A DNA stretch of 64,000 bases from Nocardia inohanensis NBRC 100128 (lineage in GTDB: Bacteria > Actinomycetota > Actinomycetes > Mycobacteriales > Mycobacteriaceae): contig NZ_BDBK01000019.1 in NCBI RefSeq assembly GCF_001612945.1, forward strand, positions 158,417-222,416, written 5' to 3'. The position numbers were made by a program, and so were the translations under genes. The notes under the pieces were generated by a model, which worked only from the letters and a program-made list of their open reading frames with translations, searched no databases and had not been told where the DNA came from. This document shows, piece after piece, positions 44,196-52,827 of the stretch. How positions within the stretch are numbered: position 1 is the stretch's first letter; every line of letters begins with the position of its first letter.

Positions 44196-44305
44196 TTCGG
44201 GGCCTCGCCGACCTCCTCGTCCCCAAAGGCCGAGGACCGTACGCGCAGTATCACAACCGCGCCTTCGCAGCCGACGTGCTCGGCCGCACCAGCGAGTCTG
44301 ACTGA
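44192..44305 (+). CDS. 37-residue frame, probably the shifted end of the preceding gene
   Basis: GTG 44192 overlaps the stop of the 156-residue gene. The frame reads GLADLLVPKGRGPYAQYHNR and ends TSESD with good codon bias. Either a tiny gene or, more likely, the original C-terminus of its neighbour after a one-base change near 44190. Confidence 0.35.
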   Translation: MIRGLADLLVPKGRGPYAQYHNRAFAADVLGRTSESD

Positions 44306-44471
44306 CGGCACCCCATCATGAAGCTCCTCGGTTGTCCCGACGGAGCGAACTTGTCGGATCTTGCCCGTAGTGTTCGAGAGCTCCGGGAAAGGTCGGATGC
44401 CTGTGACAAGATCGAGCACAGCACGGCACGTGATTGCGCACAGCGCACACGAGTTTTGAGAGGACGGGGTC

Positions 44472-47400
44472 ATGGTGGGGAACTTCGACTTCCTACAGGC
44501 TGAATGGCCGCAACTGCACGCCGAGGCCAAGAAGGCCGAGCGTGACGCACTGTTCGACCCGCGCACCACGTGCTTCTACGCACGCCGCACCGTCGAACAC
44601 ACCGTCAAGTGGATCTACCGCACCCAGAATCTGCCCGAGCCATACAAGTCGGACCTCGCGGCCCGAATCCATGCGGGCGGGTTCGTCGCTGTCATCGGTC
44701 ATGGTCTCGTCACGAAGATGGATCTGATCCGCCGGCTGGGCAATGCGGCCGTCCACGAGGAGACTCCGGTTTCCAAGGATTCGGGTACCAAGGCGCTGGC
44801 CGAGCTGTTCCACATTATGTCGTGGCTGGCCCGCACCTACGCGACGCAGCCATCGAGCAAACCGTCGCCGCAGCAGCAGTTCGACACCGGTCGACTACCA
44901 AAGCCCGGCGGCAGCGCCGTCGTCGCCAAGACCGTCGCGCAGCTCGGCAAGCTCGAAGCGGAGCTGGCTGCCAAGGACGCGCAACTCGAACAGTCCGAGA
45001 CCGAGAAGCAGGACCTCATCGCGCAGCTCAAGGCTCGCGACGAGGCCGTCGAGACCGCGGAACTCGAGAAAGCCAGCTACCAGCAGCTGATCGCGGAATT
45101 GCGTGCCCAAATCCTCGCCGCACAACAAGCGAGCGCCGCAACGCCCGACACGCACGACTACGACGAGGCGCAGACTCGCCGCGACCTCGTCGACCTCATG
45201 CTCCACGAATCCGGTTGGGCACTCGACCAGAAGCGGGATCGCGAATACCTCGTCACCGGAATGCCCGACGGCAAGAACGGATTCGCCGACTACATGCTGT
45301 GGGGCGCGGACGGTCTGCCGCTGGCTGTCGTCGAGGCGAAGAAGACGTCCGTCGATCCGATCGCCGGTCAACAGCAGGCGAAGCTGTATGCCGACTGTCT
45401 CGAGCAGCAGTTCGGCCGGCGGCCGGTCATCTACTACAGCAACGGATTCGAACACCACTTCTGGGACGACTTGCGCTACCCGCCGCGGGAGGTCGCCGGT
45501 TTCCACACCCGTGACGAACTCGAACTCCTCGTTACCCGCCGGACGTCGATGAAGTCGCTGAGCGAAATCCCGGTCCCGCAGGAGATCGCCGGACGCCCGT
45601 ATCAAGAGAGAGCGATTCGTGCCGTCACCGAGCGGTTCGAGATCGAGAACCAGCGCGCCGCGCTTCTGGTTATGGCCACCGGGGCCGGCAAGACCCGTAC
45701 CGTCGTCGCGCTCGCCGATATGCTGATGCGCGCCAATTGGGTCAAGCGGGTGCTGTTCCTCGCCGACCGCAAGGCCCTCGTCAAGCAGGCCGTCGGCGCA
45801 TTCAAGACGCATCTGCCCGACTCCTCGCCGGTGAACCTGTTGACCGACAAGGACACCGAGGGCCGGGTATACGTCTGCACGTATCCGACGATGATGGGCC
45901 TCATCGACGAAACCGACGGTGATACAAGGCAATTCGGCCCCGGATACTTCGACCTCATCGTGATCGACGAGGCGCACCGGTCGGTGTACCAGAAATACCG
46001 GCACCTCTTCAGATACTTCGACTCACTGCTCCTCGGGCTCACCGCGACCCCCAAGGACGAGGTGGACTACAACACCTACCAGCTGTTCCATCTCGAAACC
46101 GGTGTCCCGACCAATAACTATTCTCTCGATCAGGCCATCGCAGACGGATACCTCGTCCGGCCGCGCGCGGTGGATGTGCCGCTGACCTTTCCGCTGAAGG
46201 GCATCCGTTATTCCGACCTCGACGAAGAGGCGAAGAAGCGGTATGAGTCCATCGACTGGGGCGACGACGTCCCCGAGGACGAGATCCCCGATTCGGTCAC
46301 GGCCGAGGCCGTCAACAAGTGGTTCTTCAACATCGACACCGTCGACAAGGTCCTCGAGACTTTGATGACCCACGGGCATCGAGTCGCCGGCGGCGACCGG
46401 CTCGGCAAGACCATCGTGTTCGCGAAGAACGAGCTGCACGCCCAGTTCATTGCCCAGCGGTTCGACGCGAACTACCCAGAGTTCAAGGGCTCGTTCGCCC
46501 GCGTCATCACCCACTCGATCAACCACAACCAAGACCTCATCGACAAGTTCTCCCAGGCCGACCAGGAACCGCACCTCGCAATCTCCGTCGATATGCTCGA
46601 CACCGGGATCGACGTCCCCGAGGTCGTTAACCTCGTATTCTTCAAACCAGTGCGGTCGAAGTCGAAGTTCTGGCAGATGGTCGGTCGCGGCACCCGTCTG
46701 CGCCCCGATCTGTACGGCCCCGGACAGGACAAGACCGACTTCTTCGTCTTCGACGTGTGCGGCAACTTCGACTACTTCGAACAGCACCCCGACGCCCCCG
46801 AAGGCGCACTCGCACCGTCGCTTTCACAACGACTGTTCACCGCCCGAACGGAACTGCTCGCCGCTCTCGACCGGTCCGGGGCTTCACAGGCGTTGCGCCA
46901 CGACACCGCAGATCTGCTGCACGCGCAGGTCGAGGGCATGCGACTGGAAAACTTCATTGTCCGCACGCGGCGCAGGGAGGTGGAAAAGTACCAAGACCGC
47001 GCCGCCTGGGAATCCGTCACCGTAGAGTCGGCTGCCGAGATCGCCGAGAACCTCGCGGACCTGCCCACCACCGTCCGCGACACCGACGAGATGGCGAAGC
47101 GATTCGACCTCGTCGCCCTGCGCGCACAGCTCGCCGTCCTCGTCGCCGATGGCACCATTTCCCGGCACGCCGACACGATCCGCGGCGTCGCGGACGGGCT
47201 CCTCGATGAGGGACTCGCGATCCCGGCCGTGAAGGCCAAAGAACAATTGCTGCGCGAGGTGGCGAGCGACGAGTGGTGGGAGGGCGTCAACGTCGAAATG
47301 CTCGAACACGCTCGGCGAGAGCTCCGTTCCATCGTCGGGCTGCTCGACAAGAAGAAGCGCGTCATCGTCTATTCCGATTTCACCGACACCCTCGGCGAAG

Positions 47401-47915
47401 TCGTCGAACGGGACATGCCGGAGATGCGGTCGGGTACCAACGTCGAGCGGTACACCGCGAAGGCACGTGACTATCTACGCCGTCAGCCCGACAACCTAGC
47501 CCTGCGGAAGGTACGTTCCGGTAAGTCGCTGACCCCGGCCGATCTGGAATCACTCGAGAAACTGCTGGCCCACAGTGGCGCCGGTGAACCCGAGGACATG
47601 GAGCGCGCCGTCGCGAATGCCCATGGACTCGGCCGTTTCATCCGATCTCTCGTCGGCCTCGATCAGCAGGCCGTGCAGGAAGCGTTCGCGGAGTTCCTCG
47701 GTGAACGCACCGCCACCGCCAGCCAGATCGACTTCGTCAACCTCGTCATCGGTCACCTCACCCGGAACGGCGAGATGGACCCGAAGCTACTGTTCGAACC
47801 ACCTTTCACTGACACCGCACCGCAGGGTCCGACGCAACTGTTCGCACCTGAGCAGACGAAGCGGCTTGTCGGCGTCATCCGGTCGATCAACGATTCGGTG
47901 GTCGCGACCGCCTGA
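44472..47915 (+). CDS. hsdR: type I restriction enzyme, endonuclease/translocase subunit
   Basis: An 1147-residue motor-nuclease. N-terminal DUF4145-like helical domain (about 1-120), a Gln/Glu-rich coiled coil (about 155-215), the PD-(D/E)XK nuclease with FADYMLWG (about 271) and VVEAKKTSVDP (about 287), then the SF2 motor: Walker A MATGAGKTRTVVAL (about 401), DEAH (about 498), LTATPKDEVDYNTY and MVGRGTRLRPDLYG. The C-terminal helical domain binds the methylase. It starts at ATG 44472 after GAGGACGGGG... with its own leader, more than 1.2 kb from hsdS. Intact as far as I can read. Confidence 0.95.
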   Translation: MVGNFDFLQAEWPQLHAEAKKAERDALFDPRTTCFYARRTVEHTVKWIYRTQNLPEPYKSDLAARIHAGGFVAVIGHGLVTKMDLIRRLGNAAVHEETPVSKDSGTKALAELFHIMSWLARTYATQPSSKPSPQQQFDTGRLPKPGGSAVVAKTVAQLGKLEAELAAKDAQLEQSETEKQDLIAQLKARDEAVETAELEKASYQQLIAELRAQILAAQQASAATPDTHDYDEAQTRRDLVDLMLHESGWALDQKRDREYLVTGMPDGKNGFADYMLWGADGLPLAVVEAKKTSVDPIAGQQQAKLYADCLEQQFGRRPVIYYSNGFEHHFWDDLRYPPREVAGFHTRDELELLVTRRTSMKSLSEIPVPQEIAGRPYQERAIRAVTERFEIENQRAALLVMATGAGKTRTVVALADMLMRANWVKRVLFLADRKALVKQAVGAFKTHLPDSSPVNLLTDKDTEGRVYVCTYPTMMGLIDETDGDTRQFGPGYFDLIVIDEAHRSVYQKYRHLFRYFDSLLLGLTATPKDEVDYNTYQLFHLETGVPTNNYSLDQAIADGYLVRPRAVDVPLTFPLKGIRYSDLDEEAKKRYESIDWGDDVPEDEIPDSVTAEAVNKWFFNIDTVDKVLETLMTHGHRVAGGDRLGKTIVFAKNELHAQFIAQRFDANYPEFKGSFARVITHSINHNQDLIDKFSQADQEPHLAISVDMLDTGIDVPEVVNLVFFKPVRSKSKFWQMVGRGTRLRPDLYGPGQDKTDFFVFDVCGNFDYFEQHPDAPEGALAPSLSQRLFTARTELLAALDRSGASQALRHDTADLLHAQVEGMRLENFIVRTRRREVEKYQDRAAWESVTVESAAEIAENLADLPTTVRDTDEMAKRFDLVALRAQLAVLVADGTISRHADTIRGVADGLLDEGLAIPAVKAKEQLLREVASDEWWEGVNVEMLEHARRELRSIVGLLDKKKRVIVYSDFTDTLGEVVERDMPEMRSGTNVERYTAKARDYLRRQPDNLALRKVRSGKSLTPADLESLEKLLAHSGAGEPEDMERAVANAHGLGRFIRSLVGLDQQAVQEAFAEFLGERTATASQIDFVNLVIGHLTRNGEMDPKLLFEPPFTDTAPQGPTQLFAPEQTKRLVGVIRSINDSVVATA

Positions 47916-48088
47916 CCGTGCGCCCATCGCCATTGATAAGGTGCCGAATCTGATCGGCCCGGACCGCCGGCACACCGACCCTGGTGGTGCAACAACGGCC
48001 GCGCCGATGGTCCAGGCCGACAGACTCCAATTGGGGCGATATAGGGAGTCGGCCTATTGTCGGACACCTCAACGGACTGTGACACCGG

Positions 48089-48738
48089 TCAGTCCGGGAT
48101 ATGAACGATACGATAGTCAGCCGAAGCGTCCGGGTCGGAAAGCGCTGTCTCCATGGCGATTCGGGTGGCTTTGATGCCGCTCTTGGCCATCAGCAGGTTG
48201 CCGCCAGCGCCGATCGCCGTAACCGATTCCGAAGGGGTGGCCTTCCCGATGACCAGAACGTCGATCTTGGTCCCCATCTTGGTGACGAAGTTCCTTCCTA
48301 GCACTCGGTTGATGGATTTAATGGTCTTGGCCGGGACCGAGTTGGTGAGCAACTTTCCCAGATGTGCACCCGTTCTTCCCACCGCTTTGCCACAAAGGTC
48401 GATCCCCCACCGCCGGCCATGACCGCCAGGACTACAGCTTTCTGATGTTCGAGATCGGTGAGGTGGATTCCGTACACGCGCAGCCGCGACAGCACATGCG
48501 CTATCGACGCTGTCAGAAACCAATGACGTGTCGACGCTGCGGTCGCGACCGCAGCAACGGTACCCGCGGCGGCGCCACCGGTCGCCGCACCCGAAGCGAC
48601 CACCGCGGACGGGAAGGTCGTCTCCAGCTTCTTGACCAGCTGGGCGTTCGCGGCTTCGGGGTGGCGCTCCCGAATCCTTTCGATTCGGCTGCCGACCAAC
48701 TTGTCCGCCAATATCAACGACTTGTCGAAGGCCTTCAT
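48089..48738 (-). pseudogene. EcsC-like protein gene, frameshifted
   Basis: The first part, from ATG 48738, reads MKAFDKSLILADKLVGSRIE and is well biased up to about 48375, with an Ala/Gly-rich membrane-like segment (AATGGAAAGTVAAVATAAS). The second part, in another frame, reads GAHLGKLLTNSVPAKTIKSI then TKMGTKIDVLVIGKATPSES and IGAGGNLLMAKSGIKATRIA, which fits the EcsC family end. A single-base change near 48370-48380 separates them. Could be a true pseudogene or a base-calling error; about 210 residues if repaired. Confidence 0.65.
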
Positions 48739-48786
48739 CGTAAACGCGACGTGAGGCTGGCGATCGAACCAAAGAGATTTCCGACC

Positions 48787-49010
48787 TCAGCCGATTCGCC
48801 GGATGAAGCGGATCAGATCCATGGTCGTTTTCCCAAGCGGTGCGCGTTCAACCGCCATGAGCAGCAGTTGGGCAAGAATCGTTGCACCCCAGCCATCTTT
48901 GCCGTCGGAGGATCATTCACGCACCTTCTCCACGCCGGCGTCGGCCAGGAAGAGCCCATGGGTGGCGCGGATCTCGACGCAGGTTCCGGCGATGCATCGG
49001 GGAGATCTGT
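48787..49010 (-). pseudogene. fragment of an unidentified gene
   Basis: Minus-strand frame reading CVEIRATHGLFLADAGVEKV, an in-frame TGA, then GKDGWGATILAQLLLMAVER and MDLIRFIRRIG before the final stop. Codon bias is good on both sides of the TGA. No family recognised; its 5' end is lost. Part of a run of damaged minus-strand genes. Confidence 0.4.
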
Positions 49011-49054
49011 TCCAGGGCGCTCGCATTCGAGTCCGAAGGAGCAGACGAAGTCGC

Positions 49055-49424
49055 CTATAGAGCAGCCCGGTGGAAGATCGGATTTGATGGCATCGTCGCG
49101 GGATCGTCGGGGCGGCCATCGCCTGCACCGATCCAGGTATCCATAAGGGCGAATCGATGGTGATCTGGTGGCGGCGGGGGCGGGGGACGATACGCCTTGT
49201 ACCCGAAGGCTTCCTGCACTTGAGCTGCCGCCTCGCGCGCTGATTCATGGAAAATGGTGATGGTCTTCTCGACATTGTCACCGGTGACATGCCGCAGATC
49301 GCCGTTAGGATCTGTGGCGTCGGACAGGTGTAGGGACACGCCAGGTATTCGAGGTCGTTCACCACCTGGCTGGTCGCGATCAGTCCAGGAGTTGTTCTTC
49401 GTCCCAGATGAAGCGCGCGGCCAT
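49055..49424 (-). pseudogene. hypothetical gene with two one-base frameshifts
   Basis: From ATG 49424 the frame reads MAARFIWDEEQLLD and stops; the next frame continues IATSQVVNDLEYLA, and a third continues VSLHLSDATDPNGDLRHVTG and FHESAREAAAQVQEAFGYKA to a stop at 49055. Restoring one base at about 49381 and another at about 49345 gives a single protein of about 123 residues. Function unknown. The closeness of the lesions raises the possibility of sequencing errors. Confidence 0.5.
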
Positions 49425-49492
49425 CGCGGAAATCGACACAGAAAGCTGGCAAACACTGGAGGATACTGGAATCTCCGGATACTGTCGGCATC

Positions 49493-50288
49493 GTGAGCTA
49501 TTCGCCGGAAACGTTGGAGGAGAGGATATCCGAGCTGCGGGCTGCTGTCCGACACGCGGTGTCGGGTGGGGACCGTACCTTGGCACGTCAGTTGCGGGTG
49601 CAACTCCGGCAGGCTGAAAGGGATTGGGAAGCGGCTGTTCTCGGGATGGTCCCGGAAGCCGCGGACGACGACGGCGTTCCCGCCGTTCCGATCCGAGAGC
49701 ATGTACATCGAGCACTTGCGCTGTTGTCGGTACCCGCCGCACCGAGACTGATCATGAGGGTCCACGAGGGGTTCTTTCAGGCGAATTGCTGGCTGCGCGA
49801 CTGACCAGCCTGCGGCGTGACGAGGAGCGCTCGTTTCGGGCCGCGCCATTCGCCCGGCCGTATTACGTCTGTTCGGCATTGACCGTCGACCTCCTCGCCC
49901 CCGTACGCGGGTTACTGGCTTTGAATACCTGGCCGCTGGAGCGGCGCGTCGTCGGTCCATTGAGTGCGCGCCGATCTGTTAACCGGGGTTATCCGTCTCG
50001 CGGAACACGTTTCAACCGTCGGGAAGACCAGCCCATCAGGGCATCGGGTGCTTCGCCAGTTGGCGTCTACCATTCCGGGCGTCCGGAACACGGCGCTCGA
50101 AGTGGATACCGATGCGGTGATCGAGGCCGCCGGCAACGAGTTGGCGGTGCATCGGGACGCGGATGTCGTACAGCGGTGGGATGCTGCACAGCGGGGCGGC
50201 GGCGCAGTTGGCGGATCCGGCGGCGCAATTGTTCGGCACACGGTTCGGGATGACGGCTGAAAAGCGGGCAGGAGGCTCGGCGGGATGA
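49493..50288 (+). pseudogene. first gene of the split Dna2-like cassette, frameshifted
   Basis: Starts at GTG 49493 (SYSPETLEERISELRAAVRH) with a helical, charged N-terminus, then at about 49775 the frame changes to ELLAARLTSLRRDEERSFRA and RPYYVCSALTVDLLAPVRGL, near 49965 to ADLLTGVIRLAEHVSTVGKT and VLRQLASTIPGVRNTALEVD, and near 50180 to AAAQLADPAAQLFGTRFGMT, which ends by ATGA overlap with the nuclease gene. Repaired length is about 264 residues. No domain recognised. The last overlap shows it belongs to the operon. Confidence 0.6.
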
Positions 50289-51370
50289 AGGATCTGCTGG
50301 CTCGGCTGGATGAATTGCGTGGTGGCGCCTCGGCTTGTCGGCACAACGCGCGGACTATCGCGGCGTTGACCAGTAATCCGGGGTGTGCTCGGCGGGCCGT
50401 GATGGATGCGGCGGGGGTGGACAAGGCTGCTATGGCGCAGGAGTTGGGGTTTCCGGCGCAATTTGGGCAGTCGCAGTTCGCGATCACTCGTGGCAATGCT
50501 TTCGAGGCGATGGTGAAGGCTAACGGGTGTGCTGAGCTTGTTGCCTTGCTGCGGGATCGACTAGGGCTGACGATTCCTGAAGTTGCTTATGACGACTTGA
50601 ATTCGGTGGGTGAGAACACCGGTAACAGTGTGCGGTTTCAGCGGACTCGGCAGCTGGTGGGGCGGGCGTTGCGGACTAATGAGGGGACCATGTTCGATCA
50701 TCCGATGCTGCGGTTGGAGATTGCGGGGGCGCCGGCGTTTTTGGAGCCGGATCTGGTGGCGGTGCAGATCGAGGGGCAGTTTCATACTGTCGAGATCAAA
50801 GCGTTCGCGGTGATCGATGGGCAGGCGGATCCGGCGCAGGTTGCTGCTGCCGCGCGGCAGTCGGCCGCGTATGTGCTGGCGTTGCGGCAGCTTGTTGAGG
50901 AGTTAGGGGAATCACCGGAACGGGTGTCGCACAATGTGATTCTGGTTTGCACCAAGGACTTCACCAACCGGCCTACGGTGGAGTTGGTGGACGTACGGAA
51001 GCAGCTGGCGGTGATTTCCCGGCAGTTGTCGCGGTTGACTTCGATCAAGGATCTTGTCGGGGTGCTGCTGGAGGGGATGACGTTCACCGTGGGGGCGGGG
51101 CTGGGTGAGGCCATGCGGGCGGTGCAGGGGCGGTATGCGCCGGAATGCATGCAGAGTTGCGAGTTGGCGTTCTTCTGCCGGGATGAGGCTCGGGCGTGCG
51201 GGTCCGTGGACATGCTCGGGCGGAGTGTGTGCGATCAGCTTGGTGGGATCGACAGTATTGCAACGGTTCTCGGGCTTGCCGATTGCTCTCTGACGGCGGG
51301 AGACGAGCATGCGGATATCGCGCGGGTGCTGCGGAACGCGCATCGGCTGCGGCAGGAAGTTGCCGGGTGA
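50285..51370 (+). CDS. Cas4/AddB-like PD-(D/E)XK nuclease with Fe-S cluster signature
   Basis: A 361-residue nuclease candidate. The PD-(D/E)XK core is FLEPDLVAVQIEGQFHTVEI followed by K (Asp about 156, Glu-x-Lys about 170-172), with the QSAAYVLALRQLVEE helix after it. Four cysteines fit an iron-staple: Cys34 in NPGCARRAVMDAAG near the N-terminus, and Cys288, Cys292 and Cys298 in ECMQSCELAFFCRDEA at the C-terminus, the arrangement seen in Cas4, AddB and Dna2. GTGA overlap couples it to the next gene. No cas1, cas2 or CRISPR repeats are near. Confidence 0.8.
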   Translation: MKDLLARLDELRGGASACRHNARTIAALTSNPGCARRAVMDAAGVDKAAMAQELGFPAQFGQSQFAITRGNAFEAMVKANGCAELVALLRDRLGLTIPEVAYDDLNSVGENTGNSVRFQRTRQLVGRALRTNEGTMFDHPMLRLEIAGAPAFLEPDLVAVQIEGQFHTVEIKAFAVIDGQADPAQVAAAARQSAAYVLALRQLVEELGESPERVSHNVILVCTKDFTNRPTVELVDVRKQLAVISRQLSRLTSIKDLVGVLLEGMTFTVGAGLGEAMRAVQGRYAPECMQSCELAFFCRDEARACGSVDMLGRSVCDQLGGIDSIATVLGLADCSLTAGDEHADIARVLRNAHRLRQEVAG

Positions 51371-52827
51371 GTGTGCTGACTGCGCTGGCGCGGTTGGAGG
51401 CCACACGGGCGGGCAGGGCGCAGCGGATTGCTGATGTGCGGCACTGCCATTCGGCGTTGCAGCCTTTGGTGATGGTGCCTTTGCGGATGGCTGGGGAGAC
51501 GGCGGCGCCGTTGGCGGTGATGCTGGGGTTCGATGTGGCGGAGCCGAAGCTGTTGTTCGTGCCGCAGCCGCGGGACCGGGTGTTGCAGTTGAAGTTCGCG
51601 GCTGAGCTGAGTGATGTTCTGCTGCCTTATCTTTCGTCGTTCCTGGCCGATACCGAAGAGATCGTGGGCAAGGACGGGGAGACGTATCGGCGGTGTTTGG
51701 ATGCGCCGCAGGTGTGGGTGCCCAATGCGGGTGGGGTTGCGTTGTTGCAGAAGTTGGGGCGCAGGCTGCGGTTCTTGAAGGCGGATGGGCCGAATCCGTT
51801 GCTGGGGCGGTGGCTGACCTGGTTCGGGGATCGGGCCGAACATCCCGGGTCCTCGGTGCTTTTGGCGATGACGACCGTGCTGGCGGGGCATTGGGCCTCG
51901 GGGCAGTCGTCGCTGGAGGATGGGAATCTGGCGGCCCTGCTCGGGTGGATCGATCCGCCCGAAGGGCTCACGGGGCAGCAAGCGGCGGCAATCGCGGAGG
52001 ATCCGTTGCGGTCACCGCCGGCGGGGCCCGCCACCGATCCCGGATATGACAATGAGGAACTAGCACCGCTGATCTCGGCTTTCAACGAGGCCGCCGACGA
52101 AGCTTCATTCAACGTGGCGGTCGAGCGGCTGGAGTATTCGGTGCAGCAGCAGATCGAGCCGACCTGGCAGCTCATGTGGCGGGGGCTGGAATTGCTGCGC
52201 GCGCTGCCCGAGGGGGCGAGCGTGGGCAAGCGGTGGGACCGGGACCGCGGCAGTTTCTCGCGGTTCATGGACAGCATCGAAGAAGGGGTGCCGCAGGCTC
52301 GGCGGGATCACGCGGTGAGTGCGGTGCGGCGGCTGCTCGATCGGGAGCAGGCCCTGACTGCGTTGGAAGCCCAACGGGCGTATGACGATCCACGGGTGAT
52401 GGCGGAACGGCGGCTGAACGGCGAAGCTTTCCGCGGGGTTGTGGTGATGAGCGATCCGAACCGGGTCGACACCAGCGGGAAGCGGCCTGCGCTGCGGCCG
52501 CGCATCGCGATCCAGTCCGAGGATCCGTTCATAGCGGAGGCCGGGGTCAAGCTGTGCAGCGTGGAGCGGCGCAATCAGAAAGGCACCGTGGTGTCGGTGG
52601 AGGATGGCACCATCACGCTCGAATTGTCCGGTGGGATGGGGCGCAAGCTGACTCCTGAAGCGGGGTCGGTGCCCGAAGCCGGCGATCGGGTCTGCTTCGC
52701 CGCGTTCGGTGACGACTATCAAGCGTCGCCCAAACTGCCGGCGCGCGAGGAGACTCCGTGGACGCACGGTGGGCCGCCGCCCGAGTGGACGCCGGAAAAC
52801 GCTGAGCCGCAGGAGGAATGGGCGTGA
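51367..52827 (+). CDS. unknown 486-residue subunit between nuclease and helicase
   Basis: Starts at GTG 51367 (SVLTALARLEATRAGRAQRI). Largely helical with blocks LVMVPLRMAGETAAPLAVML, VLQLKFAAELSDVLLPYLSS, VWVPNAGGVALLQKLGRRLR and WLTWFGDRAEHPGSSVLLAM; the C-terminal 90 residues look like a beta-barrel (KGTVVSVEDGTITLELSGGM) followed by a Pro-rich acidic tail. No catalytic motif. Overlaps both neighbours by GTGA, so a stable complex with nuclease and helicase is likely (inference). Confidence 0.7.
   Translation: MSVLTALARLEATRAGRAQRIADVRHCHSALQPLVMVPLRMAGETAAPLAVMLGFDVAEPKLLFVPQPRDRVLQLKFAAELSDVLLPYLSSFLADTEEIVGKDGETYRRCLDAPQVWVPNAGGVALLQKLGRRLRFLKADGPNPLLGRWLTWFGDRAEHPGSSVLLAMTTVLAGHWASGQSSLEDGNLAALLGWIDPPEGLTGQQAAAIAEDPLRSPPAGPATDPGYDNEELAPLISAFNEAADEASFNVAVERLEYSVQQQIEPTWQLMWRGLELLRALPEGASVGKRWDRDRGSFSRFMDSIEEGVPQARRDHAVSAVRRLLDREQALTALEAQRAYDDPRVMAERRLNGEAFRGVVVMSDPNRVDTSGKRPALRPRIAIQSEDPFIAEAGVKLCSVERRNQKGTVVSVEDGTITLELSGGMGRKLTPEAGSVPEAGDRVCFAAFGDDYQASPKLPAREETPWTHGGPPPEWTPENAEPQEEWA

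Noticed and set aside
49055..49960. 301-codon minus-strand frame as one gene
   Set aside because: Most of it is antisense to the first cassette gene; only the last part shows coding bias and belongs to the frameshifted gene starting at 49424.
50285..51370. CRISPR-associated Cas4
   Set aside because: No cas1, cas2 or repeat array in the window; the helicase partner points to a Dna2-like role instead.
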